Positions 48,901 to 63,155 are shown, numbered from the stretch's first letter. The stretch is 64,000 bases of DNA from Xanthostigma xanthostigma (GCA_963575645.1 OY754475.1:7254001-7318000); one strand, 5' to 3'. The notes: generated from the letters alone by a model not told the origin. Program-made: numbers and translations.

Positions 48901-51900
48901 CCAATTTCATTTTCATCATCACTTTCCGGCTTTGCGTCAGTTTTTTCGTTCAAATTTTGTTTCTTGTCAAAAACGCCATAAATCAGTTTCATTAAATTTT
49001 TGGTATTGATCTGCCGATCCAAAAACGCGTCCTGCGCCTTTTTCGCTAACTGGCTCTTCCATTTTATTTGATCGTCTTCATCATCTCCCGATTCCTGATC
49101 GGAATTTTCACTTCCTGACATTGATACATCTTCTTTTGTTTTACTATCACTCAAGAAGATATCTTTAGCGCTTTTACGATTGTTTTTTTCCACGGTCTGT
49201 TTCGACGAGTCATCTTCCGAAGCGTCAGAGTCTGAATCGTCTTCTTCGCTGATTTTATCATTCAAATAACTTCCGTCATCGGCTTCGGACATGGAATCGT
49301 CTGACGCCTCATCACTATCAGCGTTATCCTTAGAATCCAACATCTTTAAAACCTCGCTAACTTTATTATGAATGTCTCCACTCTTATTTAACCTCAACTT
49401 GTTATTTTCAGTTAGTTTATTTGAAGTTTCATGCTTATTATTTTCGAAAACCGTGTCTACATCACTATCATCTGAATTATCCTCCTCATTTGACTCCTTC
49501 GAGGAAGCAGTGCCATTAGCTTCATCCTCTAAATTTTCATCAAACAAAACTTTTCTTCTCGTACGGCCAGTCGAATCCGTTATTAATTCTTCTTTAAATT
49601 TTGTAAAATCTTTCGCTTTCAAAGCTTTCAATTCTTTTTCCACATCGTCTTCATCTAAACTTTCTTTTTTCATACAATCTTCAGGCACATCGTTATCTTC
49701 ATTTAAACTCACACCACTGTTTTCCGTTACAATTTTTTCTTCATTTTCCGAATCACTATCAGAATCCTCTTCTTCTATCGAAGAAAGATGAGATTTCCCT
49801 ACGTCTTTCGATTTAATCATTTTACTTCCGCTGAACATCTGAATTTCGGATTCACTGATTTTAAGATCGAGCGTTTGTTTAGTTTCAATCAAGTTTTCGA
49901 CTAAATTTCGCGTCTTTTCTTGTGCATCGGTTTTATTATTCTCGTTGAAATGCGAATGCGATCCACCAAGATCGACATAAACTGCATCTTTATCGTAAAC
50001 GATTCCTCCTACACCAGAAAACGGTGCATAAATCAGTCGTTCTTTATCGACAAGGGAACGTTTTTTTATTGCATCCGGCAGCGGACATGGATCGGGCAGA
50101 AATGATACATCGTAAATTTTGTGATCGCCTACACCTATTATAAAAAAAATTGGTTGTCTGTAAAGTCGGTTTACGGACGATAGTTTTACGTGATAACGTA
50201 TTCCGTAATACATAACCTAAATTCTACATATAATAATTATAATAATTCGAATCTATGATATTGCATCTTTCGCTTCAAATTTAGGTTAATTTTATTTATT
50301 TAAATTACTCACCATATAATATAATTGTTTTTTTAACTTTCTTTCTTTCGTATTTTTTATTTTAAGTCTCAAAGATTAGCTGTCATAATATTTATAAAAC
50401 AATTGTTTCACTGTTTATAATATAAAATTCCAAAACCTACTTACAATATTTAAGTATTTTCATACGTCAAAAAATTGATTTTTATAATGATAAAATTTGT
50501 AAGAAAACGATTTTTTCGAGAGATGAGACCTAGCTAAAACGATTTTTTGCCCCCCAAAACCCCTTTTCAGTAAATTTCATCCAAATCGTTAGGGCCGTTT
50601 TCGAGAAAAGCACGCACAGGGTCAGGCGGAACGTTACGCGTTACGAACGTTACGCGTTAGGAACGTTACACTTTTTCGTGCATGCAGCCGGTGTTTTATC
50701 AATTTATAAGATTGGTGATTCATCAATTTATAAGACGTTATCACGTCAAAAGAACCAAATAATATTTATGAGGTGTGTTTAAGATTCAAAGTTTCTAGCA
50801 AATAAATAAAATCAGTTATAAAAATAACGACATAGATCAATTATTGAGCATTCGAGAATCAATACAAAAAATACAGTTTTTTGAAGTGAAATTTATTTTA
50901 ATCGTAATGATTGTAATTTCGAACAAATAAAAAAACGGCACCGCCACGAGTGGAAGGAACAAACATATATTAGCATTGATAAAAATAGCCCCAATGTGAT
51001 TTTTTAAACGCTTTATATTAGTTTGGGTTGTAACTATGTATGTAACTAACTATGTATGTATGTCCGTAACGGAATCTTTGAGCATAATTTTCACCAATTT
51101 CCCGAAGTCTGATTAATTTGAAACTTTGCATACGTATCAAGGACCGATGACAATGCAATAATTTGATAACAGTTTCCCATTATCCTTATTAGGACCCCCA
51201 GGATTAATAAATTCTTTTAAATCTTTGAGCATAATTTTCACCAATTTCCCGAAGTCTGATTAATTTGAAACTTTGCATACGTATCAAGGACCGATGACAA
51301 TGCAATAATTTGATAACAGTTTCCCATTATCCTTATTAGGACCCCCAGGATTAATAAATTCTTTTATAGATCCTCTGTAGTAAACGCTTTATTTTCACCA
51401 ATTTCCCGAAGTCTGATTAATTTGAAACTTTGCATACGTATCAAGGACCGATGACAATGCAATAATTTGATAACAGTTTCCCATTATCCTTATTAGGACC
51501 CCCAGGATTAATAAATTCTTTTATAGATCCTCAAACTAAAAAAGTGAAAAATAAAATATAGTTTAAAAAAAACTAAAAAACACGCTTTATATCGGACTAA
51601 AAAGTAAAAAATAATTGTTTTAAAATAAGCTTAAAAAGCGTGGGGCGCTTTGTTCCACATTTTCGTACATCGAGCGCCCAACGCTTTTTAAGCTTATTTT
51701 AAAACAATTATTTTTTACTTTTTAGTCCGATATAAAGCGTGTTTTTTAGTTTTTTTTAAACTATATTTTTTTAAAAACAAACCAAATCAATTTCTCTTAC
51801 CTGCTATGTGAACGGAACAGTTTTTATTCAAAGGCACACCCCTTACATAACCATAAAGAGAAATTTTTCTATCACACTTTTTGTCTTGGCGTATATTTTC

Positions 51901-53529
51901 CGGACTGGTTAGATCTTCATAACGGTCTACTAGCAGGTAACTATGCGTTGAACGCCACGTTAAAGGCCGGAATTTCATTACAGAAATAAACCTAAAAAGA
52001 TACATTAACAGAAAAATAACAACGATTTCTCACACAAACATGTTAAGCGTCTATAATACACAGTCGAATCCTTACGGAACATAGAAAGTGAACGATTAGT
52101 GAGTAGTAATCGTTCACTTTCTATGTTCCGATAGTGATGTGCCGGATCGTTAAAAATGTATATCCGCGGATACGGATCTGAATACGGACATTTGGTTTCA
52201 AGATCCGCGGATACGGATACAGATCTTAACTTTCTTAGAGTACGCAGCGGTTAATGTTGCACATCGACCTTTGGAAAGAGACTATCTGTTATGGGAAAAA
52301 GTTATTGACCTCTTTAAGAGTTAACTCTCTTAACAGATTGTCTCTTTCCAAAGATCGATGTGCAATATCTCATTATAAAGATAGTTTTTTAGTACCTTCG
52401 AGTTATGTACTATTGGTATGATACTCACTACGATAAATGTTTGCAATATAAAGGTGCCAAATACGATTTTAAAAAATAAAAAATAATCTGAATGGAATTT
52501 AACAGCTTTTCATTATTACCTAATCACCTATAGGTATATATAAAATTTCATCTATGAATTGAAAATTAATAAGGTAAAAGATCCGCCAAAAACTAACGGA
52601 TACGGATCTTTCTTCTCCCTCGGATATCCGCGGATACGGATATATCCGGCACATCACTACTACTCACTAGGCTCAGATAAGCTTAACATTTGGTGGCTAA
52701 AATCATTTCAAATTCAACATACCTTCCTAAATTTTTTATTTCGTTTCTTAAATATTCGCCATGAGTAATACCAGACAAATAAAACAATTTGGCGCCAGCA
52801 TAGACTTCAGTCCAAAATCTGTGTTTAAGAGTTTTCTTTACAGTCTTCAACGTTTTTGCATTACGTAACATATCCAAATGTGTCAAGACGCCCATTATTC
52901 GAGGCATGCCGTGCACCTGACATATGTTCAAGAACTCGAATATTTCCATTTCGAATCCGAAACTAGCATCGCACAATAACAGCACCAAATCAGCTACTTT
53001 AGCAATATCTATCATTGAATTAATATCGTTATTGCATTCTATGAACGTCAATCTTCTTTTTTTACCCGTAACAATCGTCACGGGGCCCTGAATATTCGTT
53101 AGCGGAGACCGAGTGAATGATTTTATTAAATTATTGATAAGAGTGGTTTTTCCAACTTTCGGCGGACCGACAACGGCAACCAAAATCGGCGGAGGCTCAA
53201 CAGCCGTACGGTCAACCAACGGCACATGTTGTTTTTTTGTTTCGATGTCCTGTTTGCGTCTGAAACGTCTTTCGGCGCGAACAGCCGAATTTATTGCAAA
53301 CGCTTTAGGATTACGTTGTCTGTCTGTTAATTCTTGAATGTGTGGATTTTTTTGTTTCTTTTTTTCAGCTTTACGACCTACAAAAACAAAAGACAAAATT
53401 TTTACCTGATACAACTCGAAAGATACTATTCAGTTGTTTTACATTCATTTTTACGAATGTTTTACCTGATTTCCTATCTCTGTGAGATTTTTTCTTATCC
53501 ATAACCTCCGATCCATCTTCTGTACCCAT
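45921..53529 (-). CDS. BMS1: Ribosome biogenesis GTPase BMS1
   Basis: Nine coding exons (53529-53466, 53377-52723, 51991-51801, 50134-48774, 48693-48256, 48172-48057, 47682-47460, 46989-46495, 46310-45921) join in phase to 1310 residues, close to the family's ~1280. The N-terminus is Lys-rich (KAEKKKQKN). A GTPase domain follows, with P-loop GPPKVGKT at 92-99 and a G4-like THLD. Exon 4 (453 codons) holds the long acidic Ser/Asp/Glu region. Exons 6-9 hold the conserved C-terminal domain (VNVRVKKHR, GWRRFETLP, FWGPITPQGTGFLA, GLKNKWFGMKTVGQLKRERG), ending in a basic helical tail. BMS1 acts in the nucleolus in the SSU processome with RCL1. The ATG with MGTEDGSEVMDKKKSHRDRK precedes the conserved KAEKKK. 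A minus-strand AATAAA is at 45849-45844. The introns are rich in repeats. Confidence 0.98.
47150..47355. mobile_element. MITE, AGCTCTGTTCCAACC family, in BMS1 intron 7
   Basis: Ends CTCTGTTCCAGCCTCTCTGC and GCAGAGAAATTGGAATGTAG; an inverted pair of CAGTAGTTAAAACG / CGTTTTAGCTACTG lies inside. Lies in the 470-base intron 7. Confidence 0.65.
50148..50752 (+). mobile_element. ACGTGATAACGTC element, copy 3, abutting a BMS1 splice acceptor
   Basis: The left end TTGGTTGTCTGTAAAGTCGG and right end GACGTTATCACGTCAAAAG match copies 1 and 2; the middle is a different sequence. Its left end lies about 12 bases from the first base of BMS1 exon 4, so its terminal T-run (minus strand) forms the polypyrimidine tract of that acceptor. 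Confidence 0.75.
51073..51525. repeat. Triple tandem repeat, 147-base unit
   Basis: Units start at 51073, 51220 and (truncated) 51391, near-identical (CACCAATTTCCCGAAGTCTG, GACCCCCAGGATTAATAAAT). Preceded by a TATGTATG-rich stretch. BMS1 intron 3. Confidence 0.95.
51554..51768. repeat. Foldback element, ~90-base arms
   Basis: Arms AAAATATAGTTT...AAAAAGCGT and ACGCTTTTT...AAACTATATTTT are inverted with a ~50-base loop that itself contains GGGGCGCT / GAGCGCCC. It lies 33 bases from BMS1 exon 3. Confidence 0.9.
52132..52659. mobile_element. hAT-like MITE, TIR TAGTGATGTGCCGGAT, copy 2
   Basis: 528 bases, same family as 22668 (opposite orientation) and 54923. The 8 bases on each side do not match, so one flank has been rearranged. 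BMS1 intron 2. Confidence 0.85.
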
Positions 53530-53960
53530 TTTTGCTGTACTGTATACAGCTCACATACAAACTAAAAAACTCTCTTATAATACCACTTAAATGTTATTAT
53601 ATAATTAAATTAATATATTAGATAACACATTCACATAATAAATTACTGTAACATGTGTGAACGAACAGACACTACATGTGTAGTTTTGTAGGTTAAGTTA
53701 GAGTTTTGTCATGTCAAAATAGTAAAACTATGGAGGGCACCATTCTTAAGTAAAACCTGTGGTTATCAATGGATATTAGCTCCAGCAAGTAGCCATCCAA
53801 GAAAGCTGTCAATTGAAATTCTAACCTTTAATTGCTGAGAACACCAGACAACAGAACGCAGTACGGTCTTGAAACTATAAGTTATATATATCACTTTAAT
53901 ATCGTTTATTTGATTAATTGTGTTTAATTTGATCAAATATAGGCATATATTTTATTCGCG
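53530..53960. promoter_or_regulatory. Shared upstream region of divergent BMS1 and RPB6
   Basis: Only 431 bases separate the two start codons, so both promoters and 5' UTRs must lie here, probably as a bidirectional promoter. It is AT-rich. I see no canonical TATA box at a convincing distance, and no repeat. The promoter role is inferred from position. Confidence 0.5.
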
Positions 53961-54605
<645 letters not shown>

Positions 54606-54922
54606 CATCTTTCTAATTAACTTTTGATATTTTATAATTTAACTTAATTTTTAAATAAATATATATGTAATTTACGATTGTTTTTAATTTTAACAGTACA
54701 TCGATTTGAAGTACAACAAAACAAAAAATTATTGCCTTACAGTAATATTGTATTTTCAACGAACATCAACTATAACAAAACATTTATTATATACATATCT
54801 AAGTTCACTAATTTGTAATAATTCATTCATAACTTTCAACTTGTGGCCACTGAGAAAAATGGTTTTATGTTAAATTTTTGATACAAGAGAAGAAAGAAAA
54901 ATGCAGCACCGGACGTTTCAAG

Positions 54923-55386
54923 TAGTGATGTGCTGGATCGTTAAAAATGTATATACGCGGATACGGATATGGATCTTAACTTTCTTACAGTACGCGGCGG
55001 TAAATATTGCACATCGACCTTTGGAAAGAGACTATCTGTTATGGGAAAAAGTTATTGACCTCTATAAGAGTCAACTCTCATAACAGATTGTCTCTTTCCA
55101 AATATCGATGTGCAATATCTCATTATAAAGATAGTTTTTTAGTACCTTTAAGTTATGTACTGTTGGTATGGTACTCACTACGATAAATGTTTGCAATATA
55201 AAGGTGCCAAATACGATTTTAAAAAATAAAAAATAATCTGAATGGAATTTAACAGTTTTTCATTATTACCTAATTACCTATATATATAAAATTTCATCTA
55301 TGAATTGAAAATTAATAAGGTAAAAGATCCACCAAAACTAACGGATATGGATATTTCTTCTCCTTCGGATATCCGGCACATCACTA
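54923..55386. mobile_element. hAT-like MITE, TIR TAGTGATGTGCYGGAT, copy 3
   Basis: 464 bases with exact 8-bp duplication GTTTCAAG (54915-54922, 55387-55394). Contains the same central inverted repeat as the other copies. Confidence 0.92.
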
Positions 55387-55519
55387 GTTTCAAGCATTCA
55401 CGAGATGTAGAGCATTCAGAATGAGTGTTTTTATATGACATTAGCTAAGTTCGGTGTAGTTCGTGGCCCATGTACCTTAGCGTTATTCCAATTTTGTCGA
55501 CTGCACTGTTTTGTGCCTT

Positions 55520-55939
55520 AAGGCCGCTGCACACGAGGCTAGAAACGCAGCTAGATTTGCCTACTAGTTTTCTAGCGCTGGTTTTCTTGATTGCTGTTAA
55601 GTGCTCGCTTCACACGAGACTATTTTTTCAAGTTTGTTTTGTGGATAGATCTCGTGCGCGCGCAGTGACAGTTCGAATATAAACACAGAGCAAAACGTGT
55701 CTGTTGTCTGACAGCAGAATGACGCCATGTGGGCGTTTGTTCAAGTGCCCACGTGAAGATACTGCTTCCTGATTAGTTCTTGTTCATACCTAGCAGGGAA
55801 AATAGCCCCTGTTCTAATTTTAAAACCTATCTTCTGAGCTAGCAAGGCATCCCGCAGTGACGTCATTTCCAGCTTCGTACCCAGCCTACCAGCTAGCAGA
55901 ACTCCTAGCAGCGTTTCTAGCCTCGTCTGCAGCGGTCTT
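55520..55939. mobile_element. MITE, TIR AAGGCCGCTGCACACGAGGC
   Basis: ~28-base inverted ends (AAGGCCGCTGCACACGAGGC / GCCTCGTCTGCAGCGGTCTT) with internal CTAGAAACG / CGTTTCTAG. TTAA occurs at both borders, so a TTAA target is possible. Confidence 0.75.
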
Positions 55940-56274
55940 TAAAGGACAGTTCTAATCTCGGTTGGAACACGTTATAGCTACTGCGCATGACAGTGGCGAT
56001 AATATTACCGTTCAAGCTAATATACCGAAGTTATTTCGATGTATAAAAAAAATAAATCAAAAATTTAACATACACCACCATAATTTATAGTCACAGAACT
56101 AAGAACAGATTAACGTTTACCGAAGAAGCAAACGAGCCACTACGCTGTCCTGAATTTTAAATGCTTCTCGTCTACGATTTAACAACTCTTTTTAAATACC
56201 GACTAATACTCATTTTTAATGATTTTACTGCTACACAATTTCTGTTACTATTTCAAACCTAAGTATGATTTTTG

Positions 56275-59200
56275 TTACGTTCCGCCATCATCGCTGTGCG
56301 TTTCAACTGTTTTACTAGCGCTTGAATCGTTTGATAAACTGTTTTCACAATCTGACAGCTGTTTCGTAACAGCATCGTCAGTTTCATTGTGTTGTTCAGA
56401 TGAATTTAAGGTTATTGAAAGAGGAAGTTTGTCGAGTGAAGCGTCATAAATTACACCGATTGTATTGTGATTGTTTCTTCTGTCTCTTTTTCGTTTTTTT
56501 GATTTGTCTTTTCTTTTCCGTCGACGGATAGCTTCATAATGTGGTTTTAATAATACAGAGCTGCATAGCGGTTCATCTTCTTCAATCGACGACATATCCA
56601 TTTTTCTTTTGCAATTTATATTAACGATCGGCTCGCTGCTTTCTTTGTGTAAATCGATCGGATCGTAATTCGAATTAGATGCATTCAAATAGTTAAGAAT
56701 TGAATTTGTTTCAGCTTTTTCTTTTTGTAAAAAAGACGCTCCGTATTCGGTCGCCAATCGTGGATGACTCGCATTTGAAATAAACGTAGTACCGTCGCTT
56801 TGATATCTGAGTTGCGATCCGTTTTCAGAATTATGAGTCGACTGTCTTTTTTTCGAAAGAATCGCATCATTATTTTCAGTTATACTGTCGGAACTAGACT
56901 CGTTTACACCGTAACTTGTTCCTTTCTTTGAGCGAATTTTTTCATCGTAAGATTCATAAATATCACTATCGGAATTATATTCCGGTTTTATAAAACATTC
57001 TCCGGCTTCAAAATCTAATTCAACGCTACTTCTTGGAGTTTCCAGCGTTTTCGTCCCACTTTTCTGTCCTGATTCAAAAGTTTCTGAATTTTTGTTTGGT
57101 TGTAGCATACTAGGAAACGAATTTGTTTTGTTTTGTGTATTCGCCGCTTTTTCTTTGTTTTGTAATACATTCTCTCCTATTCCGCGCAAGCCTTTAATCT
57201 AAATATATCAATAATCAGTTCAGTAATTGTTTTGTTTATAACAGATTTAATCTTTCATAAAACTTTACTTGGCTGTCGTACCGATTCATTCTATTTATTA
57301 TTTTTGTTAAACTGAAAATCCTGGAGAGACCACTTGGAAACTGAGGGTTCATAACAGACAAACCCTCAATTTCCAGGTTCTGCTGGTACAAGTAATAATT
57401 TCAATAAATAAAATTATCGACCAATTTTTCAGACAAAATATTAACAAAAAATATAATTAATACATTAACGTTTCGATCCGAATTTGGATCTTCTTCAGAA
57501 CGGATCTAAAAAATATAAAAAGTAATTAATATTTAATTTGTAATTCGCTTTATATAAATTCTTTCAAAATAATTAATTGGTATCAAAATATTAATTATAT
57601 TTTTTGTTAATATTTTGTCTGAAAAATTGGTCGATAATTTTATTTATTGAAGAGTTCTAATCAGACGTTAATCAAAGATTTGAACAAGTAATAATTTATT
57701 ATTAAACAGAAGAAGTCACCAGAAATGTGAGCTACTAGTCTCAGATAACGCTCGCAATCGACAGTCTTTGATCAATAAAACAAAATCACTTACGTCTAAA
57801 TCCTCAGCAGCTTTTAAAAGAGATAACAGTCTCTCCCTCGGAACATTAACTTCACCTTTGTATATGAAATCAATAATCGCTTTCATATCACAGTATTCTA
57901 CGTCTCTTATAATAATGATTGGATGCTGGCAAGGATTTTGACTTAATAATTCGTCAAAGTATGGACTACACATGGATAAAACGATCTGTAATAAATCATT
58001 TAATTACTGTTCACTACTATCTTCTATATACAGATTGTATCAAATCAAAACGGTCCATAGAACATTCTGTGTGTAAGACAGAGACGATATTATATAAAGC
58101 ACTAAAGCAGTAAGTAAGAATGAGATAAATGATCGCTAATAGTTACTGTGGTTATACAATCTGATAGTATCGTCTTTGCTTTTTACAGTAAAAATCACAA
58201 TTTTACAAATGTCAGTATTCACTAGTGAAATTATCGATAAATGGGTATTTATTATAATCGATTAGGATATTGTTTGGCAGAACGTGGAGGTACATTTAAT
58301 AAATTAATTATTAAAAGTATTGTTAAAACTTTTGTACCAGATATAAATAATAATACGAATTAATATTACGGTTTAGTTGTTTTAATTGATAAATTGGTAA
58401 AAAGATTTACAGTGTACGTAATTATTTATTTACGTAACCACAGTAACTATATTAGCGATCATTTATCTCATTCTTACTTACTGCTTTAGATCTTTATATA
58501 TCGTCTCCGTCTTACACACAGAATGTCCTATGGACCGTTTTGATTTGATACAATCTTCTGTATATAAAAATGAATCCCTATATCCCTTGGTCACGCCATC
58601 ACGCGTGAACGGCTGGACCGATTTCAATATTTTTTTTTTGTTGTGTTTGTTATTGTCAGGAGAAAGTTCTTATGACAGAAAAAATTTAAAAAATTGCGCG
58701 GAAAAAGAGAAAATTTAAGAATCCTTATTTAAGAAAACTTAACAACCATATATCTAGATCGAGGATGTAAAAAAACTGAATATCGTTTAAAACAAATGCT
58801 TTTTTTTTCGAGCACGACGGCGCAGCCGGAGTGAACCCTCGAAATAGAGCAAGTGTTTTAAAGACCAGTTATCCACGAATACTTTACGCTATTTTTTTTC
58901 GAGCACGACGGCGCAGCCGGAGTGCTCGACATACACACATATACGCCCATGTATATTTTAAAATAGCTAGCAATTAATAAAATAGATAGATAGATGTTCC
59001 AATTAAATTGTTTTATTATTTCACTTTATACGTAGCGAAGCACGTACAGGGCCACTAGTGATCAATAATTCAAGCTCTAAGTTGTTTATTGGCGCAGTTT
59101 TCACAGTTCTAATGGACTCCTCGGACTGTTCGGTCTCGAACCATAGTCTGGATTACCCGAAGAGTTCTATAATCGTTCTTAAACACAACCAACAAACAAC

Positions 59201-59923
59201 TCTACTGATTATTTCACAAACCTTATGACATTTGAGGGCCATTCCTTGGCATGCAATCGTTACATCGACGTACTGTTCTCTTGCAAGAAGTGTCGAGAAC
59301 ATTCGTTGTATATTTAATTGATGATTACCCCATTTCAGTGCGATATTTGTTTCTTCGAAAGACTTCTGACTCTCCGTCTCCGCCTGAGGCATAAACGGTG
59401 GCTGCTTTTTAAAATTATTAACAGTCAATGGCTGTACAGGCACCTGCATTGAAATTTCAGATGTATTTGATCCAACTAAATTCATTCGATCGGACTGAGA
59501 CAATTCTAGAATAGAATTTTAAATTTATTTCGAATTTTCGATACACTTATAATATCGTCGAGGACGACAGGACTTACGAAGTTGCTCTTGAAAAAGGTCT
59601 GCAGTTTCGTTACTATATAAGGAATAACGATTAAGATCAGCATCAAATTCTATCGAATCTTTTGCTCGTTTTTTACTTTGTTTCTTTATACTGTCATATT
59701 TCCATTTCAATGTTTTCGGCGCGCGAGGAAGATTTGAAGAATATCTATTAAATTCGCTTGCGACCCTTTCCCAAGTATCGTTTTTTAATTTAATCGCCTT
59801 AGATGTGTTGCTCTTATCATCGACAACCGATCTGTATTTTTTAATTACATGTAACAAAACTTCAACTTCTCTGGCCGTAAAATTCGCGGATCTTTCTCGT
59901 TTCTTAATGTTAGACACATCCAT
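56275..59923 (-). CDS. Myb/SANT-like plus BTB (TTK-type) nuclear protein, no zinc finger
   Basis: Four coding exons (59923-59578, 59505-59222, 57985-57794, 57198-56275) join in phases 1, 0, 0 to 581 residues. Residues ~8-105 resemble the Myb/SANT-like family of NAIF1/FSBP (KRERSANFTAREVEVLLHVI, NDTWERVASEFN, LKWKYDSIKK), a DNA-binding trihelix. Residues ~172-276 are a BTB domain of the insect TTK/lola type (ALKWGNHQLNIQRMFSTLL, YVDVTIAC, HKIVLSMCSPYFDELL, DFIYKGEVNVP), a dimerisation module. The C-terminal 300 residues are Ser/Asn-rich with a strongly basic stretch (RRRKRKDKSKKRKRDRR), a likely nuclear localisation signal. There is no C2H2 finger or HTH after the BTB, unlike most TTK-type proteins. 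Splice sites are clear (GTAAGT donors after exons 1 and 3). Function is inferred: transcription or chromatin regulator. I do not recognise a named orthologue. Confidence 0.85.
57402..57682 (-). mobile_element. Short retroelement with hammerhead-like core and 14-bp target duplication
   Basis: 281 bases flanked by the direct repeat ACAAGTAATAATTT (57388-57401, 57683-57696). Both ends carry inverted copies of a ~40-base unit (ATTATCGACCAATTTTTCAG). The minus strand at 57498-57470 has CTGAAGA...GAAAC. This layout and duplication length suggest a truncated Penelope-like or retrozyme-like element (inference). It lies in intron 3 of the Myb-BTB gene. Confidence 0.6.
57470..57498 (-). other. Hammerhead-like core, copy 3
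   Basis: CTGAAGA, stem GATCC/GGATC, GAAAC on the minus strand, one base different from copy 2 in the loop. Cleavage activity is not shown. Confidence 0.45.
58030..58560. mobile_element. Element with ~125-base terminal inverted repeats
   Basis: Left arm from CAGATTGTATCAAATCAAAA mirrored by the right arm ending TTTTGATTTGATACAATCT, ~95% identical through CAGTAACTAT. AT-rich centre of about 280 bases without open frame. Intron 2 of the Myb-BTB gene. Confidence 0.9.
58570..59060. repeat. Retroelement-like fragment with 33-base direct repeat
   Basis: TTTCGAGCACGACGGCGCAG occurs twice, 90 bases apart (58806, 58896), inside a stretch with a GATAGATAGAT run and GTAGCGAAGCACGTACAGGG. It looks like the remnant of a transposon tail. 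Class unknown. Confidence 0.4.
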
Positions 59924-62541
<2,618 letters not shown>

Positions 62542-62875
62542 AATTAAGTTTGCTGCATTTTCGTTAGAGGGAACCAGTAAACAAAAAATAGGACGCATGG
62601 TCTTTATTTATTCGATATTAATTTTGTATTAGCAACCCCATAAAATACATTGCAAAGCGAATTCCAGTTTTTTTTGTACCTTTAATTAAGATTATTTTAA
62701 CAAGTGTATTCATACGAAACAAATAAATAGTATTGTTTTTATTATATAAATATTTTTATTTATGTTTTTACAGGGAATGAAATAGATGACAAAAATGAGA
62801 TATTAAAATTAACAAGTTCAATATTCCAAAAATGTAAACGTATTCTATAGTATTAAAAACTATTCAGTATAAAAT
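62542..62875. other. Convergent 3' spacer PCNA / zinc-finger gene
   Basis: 334 bases. The plus-strand AATAAA (62722) and minus-strand AATAAA (62760-62755) point towards each other, so the two mRNAs probably overlap by a few tens of bases. No other feature seen. Confidence 0.6.
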
Positions 62876-63155
62876 TTATGAAGTACTTTGCAATGATTGT
62901 TCGGGTTGAGTTTGGCTTTTTTCTGAAGAGACGTCCGTAGAGCTTATTATTTTATCGTGGAGTGTTCGTAAATGCCTCAGTAAGTTACTTTTTACATTAA
63001 ATCCTTTGTTGCACAGGGTACACACAAATGGACGCTCTCCTGAAAATAGGATGTACGTGAAAATACTGAAAAGCAATCGTGTTGTAGTTTTTGAGACCTG
63101 AAACTTACCTGTATGAGTTCTTCGGTGGATCATCATACTTGCATGTGATGGGAAT
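62876..63155 (-). CDS. C2H2 zinc-finger protein, last two exons only
   Basis: Exons 63155-63109 and 63039-62876 join in phase 1; earlier exons lie to the right, beyond the window. The first ends a finger (FPSHASMMIHRRTHTG). The second gives the GERPF linker and a complete finger, CTLCNKGFNVKSNLLRHLRTLH (C-X2-C-X12-H-X4-H), then a Ser/Gln-rich tail ending SLQSTS and a TAA. Probably a nuclear DNA-binding protein, but the specific gene cannot be named from this fragment. A minus-strand AATAAA lies at 62760-62755, so its 3' end may overlap that of PCNA. Confidence 0.8.

Larger units (their letters stand above)
54606..56274. other. Convergent 3' spacer RPB6 / Myb-BTB gene
   Basis: 1.7 kb with two MITEs (54923-55386 and 55520-55939) and 3' UTR sequence. 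No further coding sequence; in particular no zinc-finger exon downstream of the BTB gene. Confidence 0.6.

Noticed and set aside
51073-51525. CRISPR-like array
   Set aside because: Three long direct tandem units without unique spacers, in a eukaryotic intron.
59153-59503. Separate BTB gene starting at MSQSDRMNL
   Set aside because: The upstream exon joins it with a strong donor and correct phase. A second start there remains possible, but it is not needed.
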